NCBI GenBank assembly: GCA_964529175.1
Contig: CAZGVO010000001.1
Coordinates: 62,001 to 126,000, forward strand
DNA: 64,000 bases
Origin: JAAFJM01 sp964529175
Lineage (GTDB): Bacteria > Bacteroidota > Bacteroidia > UKL13-3
Direction of reading: 5' to 3'
Shown: positions 28,271 to 36,233 of the stretch, one piece after another
How positions within the stretch are numbered: the stretch's first letter is position 1
Layout of the letters: the number at the start of each line of letters is the position of its first letter
The notes under the pieces: model-generated
Databases searched by the model: none
What the model was told of the DNA's origin: nothing
Seen by the model: the letters and a program-made list of their open reading frames with translations, nothing else
Made by a program: the position numbers and the translations under genes

Positions 28271-30427
28271 ATGTCACAAGCAACAATTAAAACATTTGAA
28301 ATTGGTGGTCAAACCATCAGTCTTGAAACAGGCCGTTTAGCTCGCCAGGCCGATGGAGCAGTAGTGTTAAAAACAGGAGACACCATGATTATGGCTACTG
28401 TAGTATCTGCCAAAGAAGCTAAAGAAGATGTGGATTTTATGCCACTTACCGTTGATTACCAAGAGAAATTTGCGGCAGTTGGCCGTATTCCTGGTAGTTT
28501 TTTTAGAAGAGAAGCCAAACTTTCGGATTACGAAATTTTAATCAGCCGTATAGTTGATAGAGCTTTACGTCCTTTATTCCCAAGCGATTATCACGCTGAT
28601 ACTCAAGTTGCTTTAACTTTAATATCGAGCGATCAAAATATAATGCCAGATGCTTTAGTTGGTTTAGCAGCATCGGCTGCTTTATTGGTAAGCGATATTC
28701 CTTTTAACGGACCAATATCGGAAGTACGTGTTGCACGTATTGATGGTAAATTTGTTATCAATCCATTAAAAAGCGACTTAGAGCGCGCTGATATGGATTT
28801 GATAGTAGCTGGTACTGAAAAAGATTTAAACATGGTAGAAGGCGAGTGCCAAGAAGTAAGTGAAGCAGATATGCTTGAAGCTTTAAAAATTGCACACGAT
28901 GCCATTAAATTACAAATTAAAGCTCAGTGGGAATTATGCGAAATGTTAGGTGGTAAAAAACCTGTTCGCGAGTATAACCACGAACGTAGCAATCCAGAAT
29001 TAGAAGCTTCAATCCGTGCTTTTGCATACGATAAAGTTTACGAAATAGCTAAAGCTAAATTAGGTAAAAACGAAAGAAGCACTGGTTTTAAAGCAATAAG
29101 AGAAGAATACAAAGCTAGCTTACCTGAAGGAACTGAAATTGACAAATTTTTAACCAATAAATATTTTCATGATGTAGAGTACGATGCGGTTCGTGCTATG
29201 ATTATGAACGACAGACAACGTTTAGATGGAAGAAAATTAGACGAAATCAGACCAATTTGGTCAGAAGTGGGTTATTTACCTGCTGCTCACGGTTCAGCTA
29301 TTTTTACACGTGGCGAAACGCAATCATTAACAACTGTTTCTCTAGGCTCAAAACTAGACGAACAAATGTTGGATAGCCCAATGTTAACAGGCTACGCTAA
29401 ATTTATGTTACATTATAACTTCCCTTCGTTCAGTACAGGTGAGGTGAGACCAAGCCGTGGACCAGGAAGACGTGAAATTGGACATGGAAACTTAGCATTA
29501 CGTGGTTTAAAACGTGTATTACCACCTTTAGAAGAAAGCCCTTACACCATCCGTATTGTTTCTGATATTTTAGAATCAAATGGCTCAAGTAGTATGGCTA
29601 CAGTTTGTGCTGGTTCATTGGCATTAATGGATGCAGGTATTCCTATTACAGGTGCTGTAAGTGGAATTGCAATGGGTTTAATTAGCGATGAAACTACTGG
29701 TAAGTATGCTATTTTATCTGATATTTTAGGAGATGAAGATCATTTAGGTGATATGGATTTTAAAGTAGTAGGTACTGCAAAAGGTATTACTGCTTGCCAA
29801 ATGGATATTAAAATAAATGGTTTACGCTGGGAAATGGTTGAAGAGGCTTTAAACCAAGCTAAAGCTGGTCGCGAACATATTAGAAACGAAATGAATAAAA
29901 CTATTTCGGCTCCTGCTAGCGATTTAAAACCACATGCACCACGTATTGAAACTTTATTGATTGATAAAGAATTTATTGGCGCAGTAATTGGACCAGGTGG
30001 TAAAATTATTCAAGGTATTCAAAAAGAAACGGGTGCTACTATTTCAATTACCGAAACTGAAAAAAATGGAGTAGTTGAAATCGCATCGAGCAATGGTGAA
30101 AGCTTACGCAGAGCAATGCAAATGATTAAAGGAATTGTTGCAGTGCCTGTAGTTGGCGATGAATACGAAGGTAAAGTTAAAAACATTATGGACTTTGGTG
30201 CATTTGTTGAGTTTTTACCTGGTAAAGACGGTTTATTACATATTAGTGAAATTAGCTGGAACCGCATTGACAAAATGGATGGTGTATTACAACAAGGCGA
30301 AATCATTAAAGTAAAGCTAATTGAAGTTGACAAAAAAACTGGTAAATACAGATTAAGCCGCAAAGCTTTATTACCAAAACCAGAGCCAACTCCTAAACCA
30401 GAAACGCCAAAAGAGCCAACTGCGTAA
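28271..30427 (+). CDS. pnp: Polyribonucleotide nucleotidyltransferase
   Basis: PNPase degrades RNA 3' to 5' by phosphorolysis and takes part in mRNA turnover. The 718-aa protein has two RNase PH domains (about 10-230 and 315-550), the second with the catalytic-site GRREIGHGNLALRGL and FPSFSTGEVRPSRG. Then come a KH domain (IGAVIGPGGKIIQGIQKETG) and an S1 domain (GKVKNIMDFGAFVEFLPGKDGLLHIS in two parts). The tail is Pro/Lys/Glu-rich. The terminator at 30448 separates it from the convergent ispF. Confidence 0.98.
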   Translation: MSQATIKTFEIGGQTISLETGRLARQADGAVVLKTGDTMIMATVVSAKEAKEDVDFMPLTVDYQEKFAAVGRIPGSFFRREAKLSDYEILISRIVDRALRPLFPSDYHADTQVALTLISSDQNIMPDALVGLAASAALLVSDIPFNGPISEVRVARIDGKFVINPLKSDLERADMDLIVAGTEKDLNMVEGECQEVSEADMLEALKIAHDAIKLQIKAQWELCEMLGGKKPVREYNHERSNPELEASIRAFAYDKVYEIAKAKLGKNERSTGFKAIREEYKASLPEGTEIDKFLTNKYFHDVEYDAVRAMIMNDRQRLDGRKLDEIRPIWSEVGYLPAAHGSAIFTRGETQSLTTVSLGSKLDEQMLDSPMLTGYAKFMLHYNFPSFSTGEVRPSRGPGRREIGHGNLALRGLKRVLPPLEESPYTIRIVSDILESNGSSSMATVCAGSLALMDAGIPITGAVSGIAMGLISDETTGKYAILSDILGDEDHLGDMDFKVVGTAKGITACQMDIKINGLRWEMVEEALNQAKAGREHIRNEMNKTISAPASDLKPHAPRIETLLIDKEFIGAVIGPGGKIIQGIQKETGATISITETEKNGVVEIASSNGESLRRAMQMIKGIVAVPVVGDEYEGKVKNIMDFGAFVEFLPGKDGLLHISEISWNRIDKMDGVLQQGEIIKVKLIEVDKKTGKYRLSRKALLPKPEPTPKPETPKEPTA

Positions 30428-30447
30428 ACATGGTTTGATAAATATAT

Positions 30448-30487
30448 AAAAAAGGCAGCTCTAAAGATTTAGAACTGCCTTTTTTAA
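30448..30487. terminator. Bidirectional terminator between pnp and ispF
   Basis: AAAAAAGGCAG pairs with CTGCCTTTTTT, and an inner TCTAAA/TTTAGA stem extends the helix. A-run and T-run flank it, so it can stop both converging transcripts. Confidence 0.85.
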
Positions 30488-30504
30488 TATATGACAATGA
30501 TAAA

Positions 30505-30975
30505 TTATTTAATTAATAATGCAACAGCATAAGCTACTATTCCTTCTTCGCGGCCAATAAAACCCATGGTTTCGTTGGTGGTGGCTTTAATGCTTATATC
30601 ATCCAAACCAATATTACAAATTTGAGCAATACAAGCTCTCATTTCATCGGCATAAGGCATTATTTTAGGTTTTTGACAAACTACAGTAGTATCAATATTT
30701 CCAATTTTATATCCCTTAGCAGTAATTAGCTCAATTACTTTTGCTAATAAAATTTTACTATCAATCCCCTTAAACGATTTATCGGTATCAGGAAAATGTT
30801 TTCCTATATCGCCCAATGCCAATGAACCTAATATGGCATCACAAATGGCATGTAGCAATACATCCGCATCGCTATGACCCAATATGCCTTTTTCAGCAGG
30901 AATTTTAATGCCACCTAACCAAAAATCTCTTCCCTCTTGCAATTGATGCACATCAAAACCAAATCCTATTCTCAT
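30505..30975 (-). CDS. ispF: 2-C-methyl-D-erythritol 2,4-cyclodiphosphate synthase
   Basis: IspF catalyses cyclisation of the CDP-methylerythritol phosphate in the MEP isoprenoid pathway. The 156-aa protein has the zinc ligands in FGFDVHQL (D8, H10) and the HSDADVLLHAICDAILG segment. The later GKHFPDTDKSFKG and IKATTNETMGFIGREEGI are also family marks. It follows porV after 10 nt on the same strand and is likely co-transcribed with it. Confidence 0.97.
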   Translation of the reverse strand: MRIGFGFDVHQLQEGRDFWLGGIKIPAEKGILGHSDADVLLHAICDAILGSLALGDIGKHFPDTDKSFKGIDSKILLAKVIELITAKGYKIGNIDTTVVCQKPKIMPYADEMRACIAQICNIGLDDISIKATTNETMGFIGREEGIVAYAVALLIK

Positions 30976-30985
30976 CTAATTTATA

Positions 30986-32290
30986 TTATTCAGCTGGTGC
31001 TTCGTCTTCAGTTACTTTAACTTTCTTTTTAACAGGCTCATCTTTTTGTTCTACAAATGCATCAAAATCAAATGTAAGTGTAAAACGTAAAGTATTTTCT
31101 AAAGGATGACGCTGTTGGAATGGCCATAAATAAGCAACATCTAAACCAAATACATTATAACGTAAACCCACGCCAAATGTAGCATACTGACGGTTTCCTT
31201 TAGTTGGTGGTTCGTGAAAATAACCTCCACGTAAAGCAAATTGTTTGTTATACCAATATTCTAAACCTGTAGAAATATTTATTTCAGCCATTTCTTCACT
31301 AAATCCACCAGGTGCATCGTAAAATGATTGAATCATACCTTGTACCACTGGTACATTTGGATCCATACCTTCAGTAATAATTGGTTTTCTAGTTTTTGCG
31401 TCTAACGAATCGGCTGTGTTACGAGAGTTTCTTAAATAATATGGATTGGTAGGAACCAATAGTTTATTTACATCAACCATTAAAGCTATGCTATTATACT
31501 CATCAATATCAACGTTAGCATAACCACCTAAACGCAAATTAATTGGAATAAAATTTTCGTATTGAGCCGAAGTATAAGTTAATTTAGAACCAATATTTGA
31601 AATTACAGCACCAAAACCGTAATTTACATTGTATTTTTTACCAGTTGATTTATCTTTAAAAACAGTGTTGTCTTTATAATAAGCACTGATGTCACCAGCA
31701 TACGAAATACCAGCATCAATAGGTGTTTGCGATTGGTTAAAACCTCCAGCTAAATTTGAATAAATGTATCTAAAAGCCACACCTAAACTAAACTTTTCGT
31801 TCAATTTAGTAGCGTAACCTAAATCTACAGCAAATTCATTTGGTGTAAAATTACCTGTGCTAGCACCATAATTATCGGTAAACTGAATTTGACCTAACGA
31901 AAAATAACGCAACGAACCAGCAATAGCCGAACGCTTATCAAGTTTATAATAAGCTGTTAAGTACGATAGCGAAATATCAGGAACTAAATTACGTAACCAA
32001 GGAGTATACGAAATTGCTACAGCACCATTTTTGGTATTAAAAGGTGTTTTAGCCAAATTCCAATGCATGGCATTTATATCATCGGGCATTGCTACCCCAG
32101 CATCGCCAAGAGCAGCCGCTCTAGCGTCAGGAGATATACCTAAAAAAGGTACTGCTGTACTAATTGAGTTTTGCCCATTTTGTAAGTCTTTGGTGGTTAC
32201 AACTTTTTGAGCAAAAGCATTAGTAAATACTGAGCCTGCTGCAATAACTAAACTAAGTTTTTTAAAATTTAACATTTTTTGTTTTTTCAT
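30986..32290 (-). CDS. porV: Type IX secretion outer-membrane protein PorV
   Basis: PorV is a FadL-like 14-strand barrel that carries T9SS cargo from the translocon to the sortase PorU. From the ATG at 32290 the protein has 434 aa with a signal peptide ending in NAFAQ. Recognisable PorV segments are FLGISPDARAAALGDAGVA, the MHWNLAKTPF region and FSLGVAFRYIYSNLAGGF. The tail is Lys/Glu-rich. porU, often adjacent, is not in this window. The T9SS cargo proteins at 48867 and 63082 would depend on this system. Confidence 0.92.
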   Translation of the reverse strand: MKKQKMLNFKKLSLVIAAGSVFTNAFAQKVVTTKDLQNGQNSISTAVPFLGISPDARAAALGDAGVAMPDDINAMHWNLAKTPFNTKNGAVAISYTPWLRNLVPDISLSYLTAYYKLDKRSAIAGSLRYFSLGQIQFTDNYGASTGNFTPNEFAVDLGYATKLNEKFSLGVAFRYIYSNLAGGFNQSQTPIDAGISYAGDISAYYKDNTVFKDKSTGKKYNVNYGFGAVISNIGSKLTYTSAQYENFIPINLRLGGYANVDIDEYNSIALMVDVNKLLVPTNPYYLRNSRNTADSLDAKTRKPIITEGMDPNVPVVQGMIQSFYDAPGGFSEEMAEINISTGLEYWYNKQFALRGGYFHEPPTKGNRQYATFGVGLRYNVFGLDVAYLWPFQQRHPLENTLRFTLTFDFDAFVEQKDEPVKKKVKVTEDEAPAE

Positions 32291-32528
32291 TGACACATTT
32301 TGCTTGCAAAAATAATTTTACAATTGAGATGAATTAAAAGTGATTATTTATGTTTTAAAAAGTAAAATGTTTTATCAATATATGTTTTGGGTTGAATTTT
32401 GAACGTGCAATATAGTTTTTTAGTGCAAATTTGAAATACGCTTAATTTTTTTTACGCAATTATGTGTTTTCTAACTAATTGAATTTTATTTACGTAATAT
32501 GGTTACTAAAGTATTAATTCTTTTAGCA

Positions 32529-32939
32529 TCATTCAATTAAGTTATTGTTTCTGAGCCTTTTAGTTTCTGATTTTAACTTTTTAGAAACCAATCGTTTCTC
32601 AATACTGGTTTTAGTTGGTTTTGAAGCTTTTCTGTGTTTTTTTACTACAAAACACTTATTAATTAAAGCATAAATTTTTTTGAGCGCAATTACCTTATTG
32701 CCTAATTGAGTTCTATCGGTTTGAGCAATTATTTGCAAAACACCTTCACTGCTTAATTTATTAGCCAGTTTTTCTAATAAAATGGCTTTATCAGTTGGTT
32801 CTAATAATTGCGATTGAGCAATATTAAAATCAATTTGAACCTTGGTAGCCACTTTATTTACATTTTGACCACCAGCACCTCCACTCCTACTTGTTTTAAA
32901 AACAAATTCTGTATTTAAATATGGTGGTTGAAATTTCAT
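32529..32939 (-). CDS. arfB: Alternative ribosome-rescue factor ArfB (peptidyl-tRNA hydrolase)
   Basis: ArfB rescues stalled ribosomes without a stop codon. The 136-aa protein has the release-factor GGQ loop in SRSGGAGGQNVNKVATKVQ and a basic C-terminal tail (KKHRKASKPTKTS ... KSETKRLRNNN) that enters the empty mRNA channel. It lacks the codon-reading domain of RF1/RF2, which fits ArfB. It lies 2 nt downstream of the gene at 32942 and is probably co-transcribed with it. Confidence 0.93.
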   Translation of the reverse strand: MKFQPPYLNTEFVFKTSRSGGAGGQNVNKVATKVQIDFNIAQSQLLEPTDKAILLEKLANKLSSEGVLQIIAQTDRTQLGNKVIALKKIYALINKCFVVKKHRKASKPTKTSIEKRLVSKKLKSETKRLRNNNLIE

Positions 32940-32941
32940 GC

Positions 32942-33973
32942 TTAAAACACAAAGTTTAGAGAAATATTGTACAAAATACCTCTCAAATTGCGGTTCAAAT
33001 CATTTAAAGGTAAAAAATAACTCACCTTATTATCCAACAAAATGTATTTTGATTTATACAGCTCTAAACCCAATGAAACATTGGCATTTGGAATAAAACT
33101 GCTGGTATTATCATTATTTCTATTGGTAATAAAACCACCTAACTGATAGCCTGTATAAAGATTCAAAAATTGTCGTTTTCCTCTTCCAAAATGACGAGGA
33201 TAAAAGTCTTGCCCAAAGTTTATTAAAAACAACTCTCTAATACGTGAACTATCGGCAGCATTGGCATTAGCATCTTTAAAAACACCTAAATTAATATAAC
33301 TTTTACCTCTGGTAAACATATACTTACAAGTAAGCGACTGATAAGCAGTACTTGACAAGCCTACTTTAGGATTTTCTACAAACAAATAACCAACCTCAAA
33401 ACCTGGCATATTTACAAACGAAACCCTGCTACTACCCGAATTACTTGGAGTACTCATTTCATTGTAAACATTAAGGCTTACCCAAACCAGCGAATCGTTC
33501 ACATCAATTTCTCGGATGCTTTTTCTAATCCTTGAAATGTTTTTCTCCGTTTCAAAAATGTAATTCTTATAAGTATTGCTATCTGGCTTACTTGAATATT
33601 TGGCTAACTTTTCTTGTTCGTCTGCTAGTTCATTTTTCAGTTGTTCAATTCTATCATTAAAATTGGTAGTGCTATAATTACTTTCGCTCAAATAGCCAAA
33701 TGTAGCCACTAACGAATCTAATTTTTTTAGTTTCAGTTTATTTAACACAAATTCAAACCTTAAATGATTTTCACTCATCATGCTATTCACTAATTTTTCA
33801 GCGTTTAGCGAGATAAACTCATCCATTTTTTGCTGCGTAATTTTAAGCTTGGTGGTATAAACTACAATTGATTTGTTCAAGTTATAGTTTTTCACACTAC
33901 CTCCTCGTTGAGCTAACACATCTGCTGCAAACAACAGCATAATTATTACAACTATATTTTTAAAGTTTATCAT
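32942..33973 (-). CDS. Hypothetical secreted protein with coiled coil and barrel-like C-terminus
   Basis: This 343-aa protein has a signal peptide ending in DVLAQ. Residues about 25-170 resemble a DUF4349-type arrangement: a strand-rich start, then a coiled coil (DRIEQLKNELADEQEKLAKY and following), then VWVSLNVYNEM. From about 185 on, alternating strands with a final aromatic residue (ISLNFVF) suggest a small outer-membrane barrel. I cannot name the family. The C-terminal aromatic residue and the coil support an envelope role. It shares a transcript with arfB. Confidence 0.72.
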   Translation of the reverse strand: MINFKNIVVIIMLLFAADVLAQRGGSVKNYNLNKSIVVYTTKLKITQQKMDEFISLNAEKLVNSMMSENHLRFEFVLNKLKLKKLDSLVATFGYLSESNYSTTNFNDRIEQLKNELADEQEKLAKYSSKPDSNTYKNYIFETEKNISRIRKSIREIDVNDSLVWVSLNVYNEMSTPSNSGSSRVSFVNMPGFEVGYLFVENPKVGLSSTAYQSLTCKYMFTRGKSYINLGVFKDANANAADSSRIRELFLINFGQDFYPRHFGRGKRQFLNLYTGYQLGGFITNRNNDNTSSFIPNANVSLGLELYKSKYILLDNKVSYFLPLNDLNRNLRGILYNISLNFVF

Positions 33974-34072
33974 GTTAGTTTAGTTATTTTGTTAAGCAGT
34001 TTTTGTTAGTTAGTGCTAAATCTGTCTGACGCCATGCAACACAAAAGCCAAACCGAAATCGTCTGACGGACG

Positions 34073-35692
34073 TTACGCCCTAATTACTCCTGGTCTAAAC
34101 TCTTTGGTAATAGGCGCATGATTTGCGGCTTCTATTCCCATACTTACCCATTTGCGTGTATCTATTGGATTAATAATGGCATCAATCCACAAACGTGCTG
34201 CTGCATAATAAGGTGAAGTTTGTTTGGTATATCGATCAGTGATGGTTTTAAGCAATTCTTCTTTTTTCTCATCCGTAATTACTTCACCTTTGGCTTTTAA
34301 ACTTGCTTCTTCTATTTGCAATAAAACTTTGGCGGCTTGCGCACCACCCATCACTGCAATGTTAGCATTTGGCCAAGCTGCAATTAAACGTGGATCATAG
34401 GCTTTGCCACACATGGCATAATTTCCAGCACCATAACTATTGCCTGTAATTATAGTAAATTTAGGAACCACCGAGTTGGCTTGTGCATTTACTAGTTTTG
34501 CTCCATCTTTTATAATTCCTCCATGTTCGCTGCGGCTGCCAACCATAAAACCGGTTACATCTTGCAAGAACAATAAAGGAATTTTCTTTTGGTTACAATT
34601 CATAATAAAGTGTGCAGCTTTATCGGCACTATCGCTATAAATAACCCCACCAATTTGCATTTCTACCGGATTATCGGCTGCACTTTGTTTAGGTTTTTTG
34701 GCTTTAACCACTTGACGATTATTGGCTACAATTCCCACTGCCCAACCATCTATTCTTGCATAACCACATGTGATGGTTTTACCGTAAAGCTCTTTATAAG
34801 GATCAAAACTACCTGCATCTACCAAGCGTTCTATAATCTCCATTACATCAAATGGTTTGGTAAAATTTGCCACTGCATCGTACACATTATCCATGCTCTT
34901 TGCAGGCGCAACAGGAGCAATGCGATTAAAACCAGCTTTATCAAAATCGCCAATTTTATCCATAATACGTTTTATTCTATCCAAACAATCAGCATCGTTT
35001 GCAAATTTATAATCTGTAACGCCACTTATTTCGCAATGAGTAGATGCTCCGCCAAGTGTTTCATTATCAACATCTTCACCAATAGCAGCTTTAACCAAAT
35101 AACTTCCTGCTAAAAAAATAGACCCTGTTTTATCTACAATCATGGCTTCATCGCTCATAATTGGTAAATAAGCACCGCCTGCTACACAACTTCCCATAAC
35201 AGCAGCTATTTGAGTTATTCCCATGCTGCTCATTACTGCATTGTTTCTAAAAATTCTACCAAAATGTTCTTTATCCGGAAAAATTTCGTCTTGCATAGGC
35301 AAATAAACCCCTGCACTATCTACCAAATATATAATGGGTAATTTATTTTCAATCGAAATTTCTTGCGCTCTTAAATTCTTTTTACCTGTAATGGGGAACC
35401 AAGCACCTGCCTTTACTGTGGCATCATTTGCTACTACAATACATTGTTTACCGCTGATATAACCCATAACTACCACCACGCCACCACTAGGGCAACCGCC
35501 ATGTTCAGCATACATATCTTGCCCAACAAAAGCACCAATTTCTATTTGGGGTTTATCTTTATCTAATAAATACTCCACACGTTCGCGAGCAAGCATTTTG
35601 CCTTTTTCTTTTTGTTTGGCAGCTGCTTTTGCTCCTCCACCTAAATATACTTTAGCTAAATTTTCGTTTAATTGGTTTACTAGTTCGTTCAT
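34073..35692 (-). CDS. Acyl-CoA carboxylase beta (carboxyltransferase) subunit
   Basis: This 539-aa protein is the carboxyltransferase half of a biotin-dependent acyl-CoA carboxylase. Features are the N-terminal KGKMLARERVEYLLD, the oxyanion-forming GSCVAGGAYLPIMSDEAM and the second-half DVTGFMVGSRSEHGGIIKDGAK with GNSYGAGNYAMCGKAY. These patterns are closest to methylcrotonyl-CoA carboxylase beta (leucine breakdown), but propionyl- or geranyl-CoA forms cannot be excluded. The biotin-carrier alpha subunit is not adjacent. A small inverted repeat (TCCCGATAAATCGGGA, 35722-35737) lies in its 5' leader. Confidence 0.9.
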   Translation of the reverse strand: MNELVNQLNENLAKVYLGGGAKAAAKQKEKGKMLARERVEYLLDKDKPQIEIGAFVGQDMYAEHGGCPSGGVVVVMGYISGKQCIVVANDATVKAGAWFPITGKKNLRAQEISIENKLPIIYLVDSAGVYLPMQDEIFPDKEHFGRIFRNNAVMSSMGITQIAAVMGSCVAGGAYLPIMSDEAMIVDKTGSIFLAGSYLVKAAIGEDVDNETLGGASTHCEISGVTDYKFANDADCLDRIKRIMDKIGDFDKAGFNRIAPVAPAKSMDNVYDAVANFTKPFDVMEIIERLVDAGSFDPYKELYGKTITCGYARIDGWAVGIVANNRQVVKAKKPKQSAADNPVEMQIGGVIYSDSADKAAHFIMNCNQKKIPLLFLQDVTGFMVGSRSEHGGIIKDGAKLVNAQANSVVPKFTIITGNSYGAGNYAMCGKAYDPRLIAAWPNANIAVMGGAQAAKVLLQIEEASLKAKGEVITDEKKEELLKTITDRYTKQTSPYYAAARLWIDAIINPIDTRKWVSMGIEAANHAPITKEFRPGVIRA

Positions 35693-35877
35693 TGGTTAAT
35701 TAAGTTTAGAGTTAATTTGTTTCCCGATAAATCGGGAGGTTTTAAAAAACAACTTTGTTATAGCGCAAAACTATTATAGTTAAAGGATTTTCAAAATATA
35801 ATTTAATACTAAATAAAACTATTTTATCACTAGTAATCAAGGTGAAAAGGCAAACAAAAACTTATTTTAATTAATGG

Positions 35878-35908
35878 TTTGCATAAAATAGAAAAAAAGT
35901 TACTTTTG
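35878..35908 (+). promoter_or_regulatory. Promoter of the SRP RNA
   Basis: TTTG at 35878-35881, a 19-nt spacer, and TACTTTTG at 35901-35908 match the phylum's consensus. The RNA begins a few nucleotides further on. Confidence 0.8.
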
Positions 35909-35911
35909 CGC

Positions 35912-36009
35912 TCGGGTGAGCCCTGTACGACCAGCTCCTTTTAATCCCCCAGGTCTTGATCGAAGCAAGGGCGTAAAGTTGTAGCGGTGCGATGCAGTAA
36001 GCTTGCCCT
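35912..36009 (+). ncRNA. ffs: Small bacterial SRP RNA (4.5S type)
   Basis: This is the RNA of the signal recognition particle, which binds Ffh. The outer stem pairs GGGTGAGC (from 35914) with GCTTGCCC (to 36008). The middle contains the conserved Ffh-binding hairpin CAGGTCTTGATCGAAGCAAG (35950-35969), which matches the SRP domain IV pattern CAGGTC...GAAGCA. Further pairing (CCTGTA with GCAG and CCAGCT with AGTTG) extends the rod. A T-run follows directly and would terminate it. The promoter box is at the right distance. The start and end may be off by a few bases. Confidence 0.87.
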
Positions 36010-36167
36010 TTTTTTATGCCCTTTCGGCAATTCTTCATTATCTACATTTCCAAAACAATTTTTACAGCTCGATAATATTCTGAATATGAATATATTACGA
36101 ACTTATATTTTTCATCCAAATGAATAACGACTAATATTAGATTAATTTTTGATAAATATCACTCTAT
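36010..36167. other. Intergenic region between the SRP RNA and the receptor operator
   Basis: After the T-run of the SRP RNA there is no open frame of note. A short palindrome CTAATATTAG is at 36131-36140. The receptor's operator begins at 36168. Confidence 0.4.
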
Positions 36168-36202
36168 TTTTATTTAGACCAAATCTAAATAAAATATATT
36201 TG
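36168..36202 (+). promoter_or_regulatory. Palindromic operator and -7 box, probably iron-responsive
   Basis: Perfect 11-bp arms TTTTATTTAGA (36168-36178) and TCTAAATAAAA (36184-36194) surround a 5-nt centre. The -7 element TATATTTG (36195-36202) follows at once. The site covers the -33 region, so a bound dimer would block or control RNA polymerase. The TTAGA/TCTAA arms resemble DtxR/IdeR-type sites, and the gene controlled is a siderophore-type receptor. Control by iron is an inference. Confidence 0.7.
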
Positions 36203-36233
36203 CCATTATTTATAACAATTCTAAATAGCAAAT

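Noticed and set aside
34589..35113. 174-aa frame on the plus strand
   Set aside because: It is antisense to the well-supported carboxylase gene and has a Cys/Ile/Thr-rich composition typical of a shadow frame.
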